Shown here piece after piece: positions 52,101-64,000 of a stretch of 64,000 nucleotides of DNA (the first letter of the stretch is position 1; every line of letters begins with the position of its first letter). The notes beneath the pieces were generated by a model. That model had not been told where the DNA came from, made no database searches, and was given only the letters and a program-made list of their open reading frames with translations. Source of the stretch: Epiperipatus broadwayi. Its lineage: Eukaryota; Onychophora; Udeonychophora; Euonychophora; Peripatidae. Made by a program: the position numbers and the translations under genes. The DNA is taken from the NCBI GenBank assembly GCA_028023455.1, contig JAQFVV010012441.1:4215911-4279910 (forward strand), in the 5' to 3' direction.

Positions 52101-54084
52101 ATGAATAAGTTTGGAAATACAGAATTGTTATTGAAGTGGATAAGATAAGTTATGTTACTTGGAATAAAAATAAATGTAAAGATTATAAGAACATGATTTT
52201 ATCAGTGAAAGAATCATAAAACTTTTCATATTTTAAAAATTGTTTATTTTTTTTTTATAAAAATAAATAATTGGTAATAATAAAAGGGTTTATAAAGGTA
52301 TTATTTAATTATTAAGTATTTTTCAGACATACGTATAATGCATATTTTTCTTTACAAGTAAAGGTACTAAACTAAATCACGTTTAATGAATATAAGTAGT
52401 CATAAGTTTTATAAAAGTAATTTTATGATAACACACTAATACATACATTATATTTGAAGTTTAAAGTAATAATTAGTAAGCAGTTTAGTTTAATTGTTAC
52501 GCTATAAACTAAGGTCATTCACATCATTATTTAGTAAGGAATGACTATATGGAATAATAAAACTATTTTTTTCTAAAAGACTAAATAACAAGAATAAGTC
52601 CATATTGAAATAATTATCTTATATTTTTAAAACATATTGAATTAATAGAATTTAATAAATGTGATAAAGATCATATAATAATATTTTTGAAAATAAGAGA
52701 TATTTTTTAAGAGGAATGTTCTGTAGCCTATATTTTAGTTCATTTAATTTGTGTTGGAAAAGTACATACATGTGAATAAATGGAATTCCTTAAAATTGTA
52801 AATAATGTAAAAAGAATTTATTGTTAAGTTTTTAAGTAAAATTGTTAAACTTGTTTTATAAGTCTTGGTGTTGACTCAATTTCTTTATATCACAATTACA
52901 TAATCACAGATAATTATAATTAAGACATAGTATTTGCACAGCATAAATAAAGTTATTATTTAAGAGTTATAATGTTTTATTGATATGTTTTATTTAAGAA
53001 GTTTCATTTATTATATCATTATGATGGTCATAGAATAACTACAAAGTATTTACACTGAATTATATTAGTAATGATTGCCACATATTCTCAGATTATAATA
53101 TCATACCATATATGTTTGTTTAAGATGCCAGATGGATAAGAGAAGATTACATTAGATTATTATTATGTGATATACATGAATAATATTAAAAGTAGAAAAG
53201 ATATGAGATTAAATTATAGATTGAAGATTAATATTATTATTTTATTAGTATTGGTATTAGTTAGATGTAATTAGGAATGATATTAAATCCCTTGTCATAC
53301 TTGATTACAAAAGTTATAATTATTTTAGAATTATTTTAAAAGAACCTGAAATAACTTGAGCTAAATTATTTTCATAGAGATATTCAGATTAATTTATTTA
53401 GAGTCATTTACTTAATTAATCTTAATTAAAGACGTAGGAGTACTATAGATGTAGTATTTAAGTAATAAGAGGAAGGATAGTATTCTTATGACATTAAGAT
53501 GATATCCTGTAGGATATTGGCTTAATGTATTCGTTTTACCACTTGTAAACTCACTTCATAGTCTCATGATTTTTTTAGATATTTATTTATTTAGTTTACA
53601 AAAACAGAACTATATTATTATTTGTTATTAAGCTAGTTTAATAATGAATAGAATTAAAGAATATAGTTATAATTGATTTAAATACATTTTTAGATGAACA
53701 TAATTATTTATCTGAGCTAGATTAATTTATTGTTATTACATATTTCCTAGAAGTGAGAGTACACTATATATATATATATATTAAATTGAGGCTTATAAGC
53801 TAAAAATATTTCAATTTATAAGTGTATGTGATGGATTTTAGTTAATATCACTATTGAAATGAAGTGCTGTTCGGGACACCTCCCTTCTCTAGATGATGGC
53901 AGTATGATAATATCTAAAATATAGATATGAAGTTGATTTTAACACTTGGCATCTATATAAGTTAATAATATATTTATATAAATAACAAAATTAATCACCA
54001 CTGCTATTTAGTATTAAAGTTTAAATTATAACCAGTTGAAAAAAATGGGCTTACTTTCTTTTTTTATACATTCACATAAATAAA
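49116..54084. other. AT-rich non-coding stretch
   Basis: The frame at 49225-49416 gives a basic 60-residue peptide without a motif I recognise. The rest is AT-rich with no gene, tRNA or named repeat. Confidence 0.5.
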
Positions 54085-54940
54085 AGGATTTGAACTCAGA
54101 ATTTTTTAGTCTATTCATCCTACACTCCATCTCAAGCAATCGATACATATGCTAACACACATGCAAATAAGAAACATAATTCATAATATATGTACTATAT
54201 TTTATACAATACCAGCACTCATCAGTTGTTCCAGATCATCATCTCCCACACATATATGCAGTCAATGTATAGTTTAGTGCAGGGGTGGACAATTGTTTTG
54301 ACTCAGGGGCCACATCAGGGGCCACTTCGTGGAAGCAAAGGTTAGTGGAGGGCTGCACCTTTTTTATGACACAATAAACACACTGCTTTATTTCCTGTAT
54401 TATCAAAGAAATATTTGTTTGTCTATTCTTCAGTAAACACATGACATTCATCACCAATTTTAATTTTTTTGGAGGGTTCATGGTTTCACTAAAGTTGGAA
54501 ATGTATATATTTGCTAATTAATGCAAAGACAAAATTGAAATTAACCAGATCAACTGGAAAAGCACTGCACATGTGTATTGAAGTGGCCATCCTGGTCGAA
54601 ACTAAGAGATGAATCTTCAGTTGTGCATGGGAAGGAAATCTCAGTTCAAGGAGGATTTTTCTGACTATCTTGGCAGGCCGCATGTGGTCCTGGGCCACTA
54701 TTTTCCCACCCCTGGTTTAGTGCATTAAAGTTTGAGGAATTGCTATCTTAATATAAACCGAGCACTAATTGTATATATGTGTGGGAGATTATGATCTCAC
54801 CTAACTGATGAGTGCTGGTTCTGCATGGAATGTGTATATTTATGATCATTTTTTTCTTTCACATGTGTGTGGCCATGTGTATTGGTTGCTTGAAATGGAG
54901 TGAATGAATAGATTGAAAAATCCTGAGGTTCAAAAATCAT
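54085..54940. mobile_element. Inverted tRNA-like SINE dimer, copy P2 (split by a hAT MITE)
   Basis: The outer sequences AGGATTTGAACTCAG (54086) and CCTGAGGTTCAAAAATC (to 54938) are reverse-complement B-box regions. Inner arms share CAGCACTCATCAGTTG with CAACTGATGAGTGCTG-like sequence and the CACACATATATGCAGTCAA stem. Without the 435-bp hAT insert the dimer is about 420 bp, like P1. The arms differ more than in P1 or P3, so this copy is older. Confidence 0.75.
54280..54714. mobile_element. hAT-type MITE with perfect 8-bp target duplication
   Basis: Ends are CAGGGGTGGAC and TCCCACCCCTG, with subterminal GGGGCCACAT and its inverted GCATGTGGTCC counterparts. This is the terminal style of hAT elements. 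The 8-bp direct repeat GTTTAGTG flanks it exactly (54272-54279 and 54715-54722). At 435 bp it has no transposase. The frames at 54239-54481 and 54489-54698 are shadows inside it. Confidence 0.93.
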
Positions 54941-57900
54941 CTGATTAAATATACAAAAAGCATTCACATAAGCAAATTTGCATACTACCCTAGAATCACA
55001 TAAATAAATTAAATCTAAGGCAAAAACAACGTAAAAGCTCATATTTAAATAATGTAAGAATATTACAAAAACAAACTCAATTATCTTTCTAATTTCTATG
55101 TAAAATATAACACTACATTCAAATGCAGTTAATAACCTGTAAATGTCCATTATTTAAATGTATAATAAATTAAACTAAGGCATAATACTAACTGACATTT
55201 ATAATGAAATATATGCAATTAATCAGAAATACTATTTAATTACCATTTTTTGTACCTGCTATCAATGTTACAGTTCTTAATTGAATATCAATAATAATTT
55301 TATGGTCTGTCAAGTCTGAAATACATTTGAAGCCTACCAGTACAATTACCAATATCTTCATTTTTGAAAATTAGGGATATCAAATTTTAATGTTGTTCTT
55401 CTTAGTAGGTTTTGTCTTTTGTGTTTTGCATTAAAGTGAATCTTACATCTCATTAATTACGGCTATTTCCTGTACTAAATCTATTATGAACATAGCAATC
55501 TTGAATTGCATATTTTCTGTTAGTAAAGGGCACCTTGAGAATCGCTTGTCTTGTATGGTGTCTTTTTTCATATGTTTTAAAATGAATGTTTAGTGGTGTG
55601 AAGGTTATTTAGTACATTTATATAACTACAATACAATTCTGCTATACTTTCATTTATATGCTTTTCTATTTAGAAGTTTTCTTAATTAAAAAAAAATCAA
55701 AATATATAATTTTTGTTCTATAGTGTCCACAAATATCTTTCTTCTTTTTTTTTTTACCATTAATAAATTTATCCACAATATTTTCATTTTCAATCATTTT
55801 ACAGTTTTAGCATTGAAATCTCCTAGATAATTTTAAGATGTATTTTGGTGTATAAAAAGAATTTTATGTGTTAATTTAAAAATTCTCGTTTCTTCATCAC
55901 AATGAGAATTTATTGGAACATTAACCTACATTGTTAGCCTTTGGTATCTTTAAGTAAGTTGAATAATTACTCTTGCCAATTTATCTGATAAAGCCTTAGT
56001 CTCCATAATGTTATTTCCCTCCTTTTTTCATATTTTTAATAAATTTCACTTATTATATTTTCTATATTTGTGTCATTATAGTAATTACATATTCACCTTT
56101 CAAATCAATTCTCCTTGTCTCATTCATCACAAAATTCAACAATATCCTCTTTTAATTCTAGACAGTTTATTTCAGTTCATGTAATTTTCCTTTAGTCAAA
56201 ATGATTTGTCATTGCAGATAGTTAAACAAAAGATTAATATGGACTAGAGTCTAGATTCTCAAACAGAAGATTTATATTGTGTTCTTCCTTCAGAATCCAA
56301 ATATAGTGTTGACTGGCTACAATTTGCCCTCTGGATTAAAAGCTGTAATTTGGTCGTGTCTCTCATAATTATAAATATCATTTACACGCACACACAACAA
56401 TCCTTCCTGCAAAAAACTCAACTGTTCATTCAATTTAAAACTATCAGGCAACTGAGAAGTCCAAGATCTTTCTTGATTTTAAATTCATAGTAAAAACCAA
56501 TGGCCTATTCATCTTAATCTACTACATAAATAATTACATAATAACAGTTGTATGAATAAGAATGTAGGTTGAAGACATTAGTAATTGGTATAACTCGATT
56601 CCTTTAAGGTCTCAGAAAAAAATCAGACATTCTTTTCAATTATTAACAAACTCTTTTCTGCAATCATTTCGGTTACAGCAGCTTATAGATTAAAGTATTA
56701 TCATAAATTTAAATCCTTAAGGTATATTTATTTCTTTTTTGTCTTTTAGACACGGATTTGGCGTTCATTTTAATATTATTCTCATTCATGTTAGAAAAAG
56801 AAAATCTATTTCGATAAAATTTTATTTTTATTAAAACATTTGTTAATAATTTCTCGATTTTATTAAATATATAATTTATAATTTCATTATTATAAACAGA
56901 AAAAAAGTTTAATAATGACAATTTAAATTTTTAATATATTTGTTTTATTTTTCAATTATATACTTTAATTATTATTATTATAATTAATTTTTGAATTGTT
57001 TTGTTTTATTCGTAGTTCTCAATATTGGTTTGATTTTATACTTTTGTGAATTAACATCGCCCTCTGTGTAAATTATTGAGTACTAATAAAAATAGACTGA
57101 TAGATTGATTTAGCGTTATTAATTTAATAATATTCTATATTTATAATTAATTATGAAATTGGCGTTAAAGTATTATTACTCCACAAAATTTCTTATATGA
57201 TTTTTCTCATTTATAGAAAAAAAAAAAATCTGTTTATCTTGTTTCCCTTTTTTATATCTTATCTAAGAACATTTTATAATTTTGGGTATCCTATAAATAT
57301 TGCTTTAGTTCTTTGATTGTCTTCTTTTAATGTACCTGGTTCAATGTTATTTACTTTTTTTTGTTATGAGCACTTTATAACTACCATTAACTGTGGATAT
57401 AAACAAACAAATAAACAAAAAACAAACAAACAACTATTGATGTGCATTTATTTAATATAAAAGTTTAAAAATTATAATTCTATTTTGCATATAAATTTAA
57501 TACCCGTATAATCATATTTTAATTATATTTTCAGAAAATAACCAAATAAATCAGTTTTAAACGACAAGCTAATTAAAAAAATTATGATGTAATTTACATT
57601 TCATTTAAAGCTTTTTCACCGTGATCATTATTAGCATCTTGAAGAAAATGAATATTTTATAAAACTCAGTTTAGGAAACACTAATTTAACTTTTACAAAT
57701 AAATAGCAATAAATTTATTGTATCTATAAAACTGTAATTTATATTAGCCAATAAAACTTCTGGCATTCATTGATTACTCTGGCTTGCACTGAGTGGCACT
57801 ACTGTATGAAGAGTTTTGCCTGTTTTGTTTGTAATCTATATAGTTAGATGAATTTTAACTTTAGTCTATAATGCAGCATAATTTGATGTAGTAGTAAATT

Positions 57901-59490
57901 AGTGGTAGATATCGGTCTGTCATATCTCGCGTTGAATTTCACTGGTGCTTAGAGTTCTTATGAACTCCAAACTATAATATTTGACGATGATTATTATTAT
58001 TTAATGATTGTCAAAAAGAGTTGTGTCTTTACTCAACTCCACATTGGAATGAATATAAATTACTGATAAAAGAATAGATCTTGGAAATAATCTTAAAAGT
58101 TTTATTTTTACCATTTCTTAGATAAATATAAGAGAAGCTGCTTTGATCTTATAATTAAATACTTTATAGTAATCAGTGTTGCTTATAATGCTGATGATGA
58201 TTATTATTATTACTAGTATTTATTATTATTAAATCTTACTAATATTTTTTATAGATCTTAAGTTTATAATTTATTATAAAAATGTATTTTCTGCATATGT
58301 TAAAACAATCTTAATCATTCCACTATAGAGGAAATATTTTTCCTTAAACTTTCCATATGTAAAGAGGATAAAGAAAACACCACTTTTCTGTTTCTTTATG
58401 TTGAATCTGTATTTTATTTGTCCAAAAATATTTGGATAGGTAGAATAGTTCTTTACTAACCGTGATAAGATGTTTAAATTTGTTTGACATTTTAAAGATG
58501 TTTGAATTTTACCCAGATGTTGACCTGATTTGTCTTGAGAATAACAGTTAAGCTATATTTGACAAGATTCACTTACGCTCTTTCTCTCTCACTCTCATTA
58601 AAATAAAATAAAACATCACTTTTATTAAAAGCATACAACAAGGCAAAGAACTCTTCTACAATTCTTCATAAAGAAACAATGAAGATGAAAGAAGTATTCA
58701 GCAGGCTTGCTAATAATCAGATGGTAAGAATATGAGAAAAGAATAGTAAGAATCCATTTATTGGTCGATATTGGATAGTTATCTGGGATAATTATGTATA
58801 ATCTAACTAAGAGAAACATACTGCCTATTGGAAAAAATTATTTAGGCCAGATTTCAAACTCCATCTCATAGACATGAAAGGCAGATGTACTACTTTTGTA
58901 TCACAAGATAGCTTCTTTTTTATATTTTTACATACTTTTAAGTTCCCTTCAATTATTCACTCTATCTTATATAATGGATATATGACCACATACAAGTGAA
59001 AAAGATAAAAGATCTCCAGTATTAATGAAATAAAAAAAATATAAATCTGTAGCAATATATATATATATATTAAGTAAATTTATTTACTAAAAGCCATTTT
59101 AGTATATGATCTTCCATGATTTAGTACAGAGTTAAAGTCACACTGTCCAAAACTCAAGATCCCTAGAGTATGGATTAGCTTTCTCAGTGACACTCAACTT
59201 TTTAGAACTCTTGGGCACCAATGCCATTCAATTATTTTTATTTGTTTACCATGACTAATTAGGAAAAAACACTTGATCATAATGAGTATTCAGTTATTAT
59301 TTTACTAGTCCTCAGTGAGAATGACCATAGAGTTCTTGGTTTAAATATCATATAAAGAAGTAATTTTGATATTTCAACATATCCTTATGCTTATGAACTA
59401 GCAAAAAAAACAACTTTCTAAGCTGTTACTTACACATTAGTTATTATTTCAGTAGTAATATTTCACATATTTATTAGTCTGGCAATATTT
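54941..59490. other. AT-rich non-coding stretch
   Basis: AAAC-type runs near 57400-57430 and a TA run near 59057-59071. No gene or repeat family recognised. Confidence 0.55.
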
Positions 59491-59735
59491 ATTTTGAAAA
59501 ATGGTGACAAATAACCTTATTTACTGGAAAAGACACAAACGTCTACTAATAGGTATTTAAGTTTTTTGTGAGAAATTATCTTCAACCAACTAAATTCATA
59601 AAAGATTTTTCATTTTGAAAAATGGCATCTATAACTTTATTTAATGGAAATGAAAGAAACAAGCATATATGTTTTTTTGCAGAAATGATCTTCCAACAAG
59701 TAAACGTTTAACAATCTAAATTTATCATAAGTTTA
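59491..59735. repeat. Diverged tandem duplication of about 122 bp
   Basis: Units 59491-59611 and 59612-59735 both begin ATTTTGAAAAATGG, then share ACTTTATTTA(A/C)TGGAAA-like, ACAAGC/ACAAACG and GAGAAATTATCTTC/CAGAAATGATCTTC blocks. Confidence 0.7.
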
Positions 59736-60488
59736 ACCAAACTAAAATATACATATATTTATACCATGCAATTCTCTCCATTTACAAAATGTTATATTTT
59801 TAGCATCATTGCTGTGTACTGATTTTTTTTGACAATGAATTATGTTACGTTATAAATAACTACTCTATTTTGACAATCTGAAAGACCACCATTGTTTGGC
59901 CATAAAATTAGCAACAAAACCAAAATTTTGACTAATAACCTTCTCTACATTGGAATATTACAAAATTAAGTCATTTTGCTTTAGAAGATTGAAATGTGTT
60001 TAACATTTGTTTATGATAGGTACTTTCATCGCAACTGGTCTAATACATAAGTACCCTAAATTTTACTACAATTTTTATTTTCATATAAAGTAATAGATAA
60101 AGAATGAATAGAATGCATAATACAATGGTATATTAACCATTCCTCAACTGGCTTTTCTATTTTTAAACCTCTATCATTCTTTTTTTTTCAAAAGGGAACA
60201 TTATTCTGTTTTAACAGAAGTTACAAAGAGTTACTTTTGTATAAAAGTGTTTACTTTTGTGAATGCATAGATGTCTGTATAGTTTTGAATATATATTATT
60301 ACATAGGACTGTGGTGTTTTATACATATAAATGGGGCAAGGGATTGAATTGTTTGGATAGGTATGTATTAGTATATTTACATTTGTCCAACTATTATTCA
60401 TTATGCTATGATAATCCAAATAAACAAAACCAGATTAAGTACACATCAAAACACCACACAGTTCAAGATAATGATAGACTTTGAGTCA
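59736..60488. other. AT-rich stretch downstream of LINE B ORF1, no ORF2 seen
   Basis: On the minus strand this is where an ORF2 endonuclease should begin if LINE B were complete. I see no LNIRGL-like or ETK-like start in any minus frame. Confidence 0.5.
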
Positions 60489-63400
60489 CTAAGTATCATT
60501 GAAGAAAACCTCATCTTGCAGACTTATCGACCCATCTTCAGAACTCACTATGCCATCTTCAGAATCATCCTTAAAAGCCAGTGAATCATGAACATAGACT
60601 ACTATTGAAACTTGTCCCATTATTGATTCTTTACACTTCCAACCCCTTCACTTAGTTTGGTTATTCCTAATCATTGATTTACATGGTGCATCTAGTTCAT
60701 CATTATTTCACTATTTGGAAAAGCTGCACCATATTGCAACTCATTGGTTTTTAGCAATTTGTTCAGGCATTTTCTTTGGCTGATAGTTCACCTTTAAGTG
60801 CCCACTAGCTTTAGGAAGCAGGAATAAACTATCTTCCTTGTTTTCCATTCTGTTTGGGTCATCATTTTTATTTGATAATTCTGTTAACACATTTGTGATT
60901 ATGTTAGCTTTACCATCTGACACATTCTCTTGTTGAAATACATCACTATTGACTATGTCTACTATGCCTTTTGCTTCCACAAAGGTTTTTCCCCTTGAGG
61001 ATCTTTAAGATCTTGAAATCTATTCAGAAATGGTTCGGCAAAAGTTTTGTCTGTAGTCTCCTGAATTCTGACATCAACCTTTTTATCTAGATGATCACCA
61101 CCTATTCAATGCTATCCTTAAGAAGTTTATCTACTTTATTCAGTGTCTTATCTATCAGCTTCTTTCCCATTTTCTTTAAAGAAATTTCAATTTGGGATTC
61201 ATTGGACTGATATTTCTTATTGAGTCAAACCTTCCCATTTGGCTCTACTGCTGTATCTCTACTTTCATTTTTCCTTTCCTCTTCTTATTATTGGCCATAA
61301 TAAATCTGTCCCTTTCTGATTCATCTGATTCTTTATATTCAATGGTTTTCTCCCTAAAGTTTGCCAAAGGATGACTTAATTTACTATTCTGAAGATCATC
61401 ATGTTGTTTTCCATATGTATTTTGAACCAGAGTTACTTTTTTGATTCTCTTCCATCGACTATTTGTAAATCATCTCTCTTAATCTCTGCATTACCTCTGC
61501 ATTTATAAAATCTTTCTTTCATCATACAACAAATCTGACACCTCCTCAAGGGATATTCTCTCATGAGATGAGTTCTGAGATCGCAATTAAAGCATTGTGA
61601 ACTTATTACATTAAACAAGACAATTAAAGGTGAGACATCTTTATTAAATAAATTTGGAATACTCTTAGGGTTTTTGCCTTTGTTAAGACTGAGTTTGAAT
61701 AATGCAGTGTTTAAATATACAATTGAGCCAGCTTAGTTCTCTCTGAGATATCTAAATTCAGAAATTTTACCATAAGGATTCAGTAATGATTGTAAATCTC
61801 TTCCAGTAAAATTAATAAAACAGTGCATGATCTGCCCAAGAAGAATTACAAGTTTATTCATATTGATATGACACACATACTTGTTTTCTATAGATTTCAC
61901 AAAGGATATAAAATTAAGCTTCTGATTATTATTATGGAATTCAATGATCACATATCGATTATTTGGATGAATCAGAATCTTGAAGACCATGCCCCATAAT
62001 TTTTTATTTTTTAATTCTCTATAAAGCTCATCTATGGGAAATTGAAAAAGGTCGCAGAAAGAATCTGTAACCTCTAAAATAAGGGATTTTTCATTGTAAT
62101 ATTTAATGAATGACATTGTAAAGCTTCATTGGGATAGTTTCATTGAAGCTGGTGTTAATTTCCTGCCATCTGTTGAAATTGAAGACCAAGTTCTCAAATG
62201 ATGGTTCTTATTTATTTTCCTTTAATATTCTATCAGCATAATCACCAAGGAAATCAAGAAACTCATCAGAATCATTCATAAGACCTGTTTCAGGCTGAGC
62301 ATTACTTGTAAAACCTTTAGCTCCACTCAACAATTTGAGCATAAGAATTCCCATCCCAATTGGACACAAAGAAAGAAGAAAACAATTGTCCACTCTGCCC
62401 CACATTATTAGCTACGAAGTCATCACATTTATAATCATTTTGAAAGTTATTCCCAAGACTTCTATTTAAAATACTATCGGAATTGCTAGTAATGTTAAGC
62501 TTCCGGTTTCTTAGTTTCCCAGAAAAAAATTCACCTTTTATAACGATCTCATTCTTACATTTATTTTCCAACTAATCTTGTTGTAATTCTACATGGGAGT
62601 TACTATTAGGGTCCCCCACTATAATTGGTGCTTTTTTCTCTTTAGATTTTGATAAGACAGCTTTCTCCTGTATCAACCTGGAAACCCCTGTTTCTGAAAC
62701 AGTAACGTTTTCTGTAAGACTAACCCAATTTTCTTTTCCCAAATTTAATTCCTGATCTTTCAAGTGATTGTTATTTCTTTTATTGAGCTTTCCTCTAAGT
62801 TTTTCTGGTACTGTGGTATTAGAGCTGCGACATGAAGAATTATAATTGTTTAATCATTAAATTAATTAGGTTATTAAATCAAAAACATATTTTAAAATCT
62901 ACATTAAAAAAAAACAATTTAACAAAACAAATAGGAAAAGCATTAATGTGAAAAATAGTTAAAATCCATGTTTAAATCAAATTGAGTGTGTGTTTGCATG
63001 TGCATATTCTGCATAATCTATTTTAATACATTGTACAGGCTTACACCTGCATTTATATATGTAATATATGTGGGATTCGAACTTAGACTTTCACACGACC
63101 TACAACTCTCAGTGCCATCTTATATTGCTGACTCACTTGATCACACACATGTTGAAAAGATAAATAATCACCAATAAACGTATTTCCTGCTAAACCAGCA
63201 CTCATCAGTTGGTTCAGATTACCATCTCAACACATATATACAATTAGTACTCAGCTTTATATTAAGATAACCAATTTTCATACTTTAATGAGAGCTGGTT
63301 TAGCACAAAATACGAATATTGGTGATTATTTATCTTTTCAACATGTGTGTGATCAGGTGAGTCAGTAATATAAGATGGCACTGAGAGTTGTAGGTGGTGT

Positions 63401-64000
63401 GAAAGTCTGAGTTCGAATCCTGCATATATTACATATATAAATGTAGGTGTAAACCTGTACAATGTATTAAAACAAATTATGCAGAATATGCACTTGCAAA
63501 CACACACTCAATTTGATTTAAACACGCATTTTAACTATTCTTCACATTAATGCTTTTCCTATTTTTTTTTTGTTAAATTGTTTTTTTTTAATATAGATTT
63601 TAAAATATGTTTTTCATTTAATAACCTAATTAATTTAATGATTAAACCATTATAATTTTTCATGTTGCAGCTCTAATACTACAGTACCGTTTTTCCCTTT
63701 TCCCCTTATGATCATCTTTTGAAACCAAATCTTAAAAGTCTTAGCAATTTCAGATTCAATTTTCTTAATCAATATGGCTTTTTTGGAATTTTGATCGATA
63801 GTTTCATTATAAAATAGATTGGATTTCATTTCTGGGTTGTCCAAATTGGACATCCTGAATGACAAAACCCAAGAACTACTAGTTAAATCAAATTTGAACT
63901 TTTTTACTCGATATTTCTCCAGCCAACTGCAGAAAGATTTTCTTTAGACAGAGCTAGATAGAGGTTTTTTGTACGTGTTTCCAGTAAGGAAAATTCCTTA
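60489..64000 (-). pseudogene. LINE B ORF1 relic, homologous to LINE A ORF1, split by an 882-bp palindrome
   Basis: Read right to left, a first coding part runs from the window edge region (KFKFDLTSSSWVLSFRM..., ATG possible at 63853) to the palindrome at 63688. Coding resumes at 62806 and goes on with NSYAQIVEWS, then NETIPMKLYNVI, SLILEVTDSFCDLFQFP and HPNNRYVIIEFH. These align with LINE A's ISYAKVLKS, NTVPRTLFETF, SLVLAVTDNQCSLYRFP and HPNSRYITIDFY. Next come GRDLQSLLNPYG (LINE A: QDFQKMINPFG) and a knuckle CFNCDLRTHLMREY, whose last Cys is now Tyr, followed by CQICC...C. The tail is basic, then acidic, ending near 60489. Lesions include in-frame stops at 62572, about 62208 and 61733, and shifts near 62330, 62115 and 61436. 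The N-terminal part is much longer than in LINE A. Confidence 0.8.
62807..63688. mobile_element. Long palindromic element P3 with tRNA-like heads (400-bp arms)
   Basis: The left arm 62807-63206 and right arm 63288-63688 are reverse complements with scattered differences; the loop is about 81 bp. Ends are GGTACTGTGGTATTAGAGC and its complement. Outside them lie GTTTTTCT (62799-62806) and GTTTTTCC (63689-63696), a 7-of-8 match that fits an 8-bp target duplication. The inner ~200 bp of each arm is the same tRNA-like unit as in P1 and P2, with an intact GAGTTCGAATCC B box near 63410. The outer ~250 bp of each arm is not seen in P1 or P2. No transposase. Confidence 0.85.

Noticed and set aside
54239-54698. 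Two minus-strand frames inside the hAT element as transposase remnants
   Set aside because: The element is only 435 bp and no transposase motif is visible; they are chance frames.
63650-63865. Conserved peptide GTVVLEL at both ends of the P3 palindrome as duplicated coding sequence
   Set aside because: The same words on opposite strands are simply the inverted termini of P3; the flanking 8-bp repeats place the element edge just outside them.

Overview
The window is AT-rich animal DNA with no intact host protein-coding gene, rRNA or functional tRNA that I can support. Several features together suggest a mollusc, most likely a coleoid cephalopod such as an octopus. These are long (ATCT)n and (TAA)n microsatellites, tRNA-like SINE families, a Penelope-like element, APE-type LINEs, and one finger of a C2H2 zinc-finger gene. 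That taxonomic call is inference from repeat style, not from a diagnostic gene.

Layout. Bases 1-852 hold the broken 3' half of a Penelope-like element. From 0.9 to 22.5 kb there is AT-rich non-coding DNA with three GC-richer islands (1.86-3.97 kb), two inverted copies of one dispersed repeat (6.0 and 8.3 kb), small diverged duplications and a pogo/Tigger-like non-autonomous DNA transposon (15.9-16.9 kb). A 1.1-kb ATCT array lies at 22.5-23.7 kb. It is followed by the first copy of a ~1.6-kb diverged duplication (23.9-25.5 kb), whose partner is at 35.8-37.9 kb.

The richest part is 25.9-33.7 kb. A near-complete two-ORF LINE ('LINE A': ORF1 with a CCHC knuckle and an AT-hook-like motif; ORF2 with APE endonuclease, reverse transcriptase and a C-terminal zinc knuckle) sits in (TAA)n. 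It is followed by an inverted-repeat element and a TIR-bounded unit carrying telomere-like repeats. Each is separated from the next by a same-orientation (TAA)n tract, so the segment looks like a hub of insertions into one TAA microsatellite. A tRNA-Val-like relic follows.

From 34 to 64 kb there are a decayed second LINE (34.4-35.7 kb), a second ATCT array (41.7-42.4 kb), a second pogo-like copy that runs into anomalous homopolymer-rich sequence (45.4-46.3 kb), and a C2H2 zinc-finger pseudo-exon split by a TA-flanked MITE (46.5-46.7 kb). At the right edge is a minus-strand ORF1 relic ('LINE B', 60.5-64.0 kb) clearly related to LINE A ORF1. A family of tRNA-like inverted dimers occurs three times: at 36.6-37.1 kb, at 54.1-54.9 kb (split by a hAT MITE with a perfect 8-bp target duplication) and at 62.8-63.7 kb (an 882-bp palindrome inside LINE B ORF1).

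Nothing here works together as a host pathway. The window is a record of nested transposition, and the nesting gives relative ages. The stretches between named features are AT-rich and show no recognisable gene.
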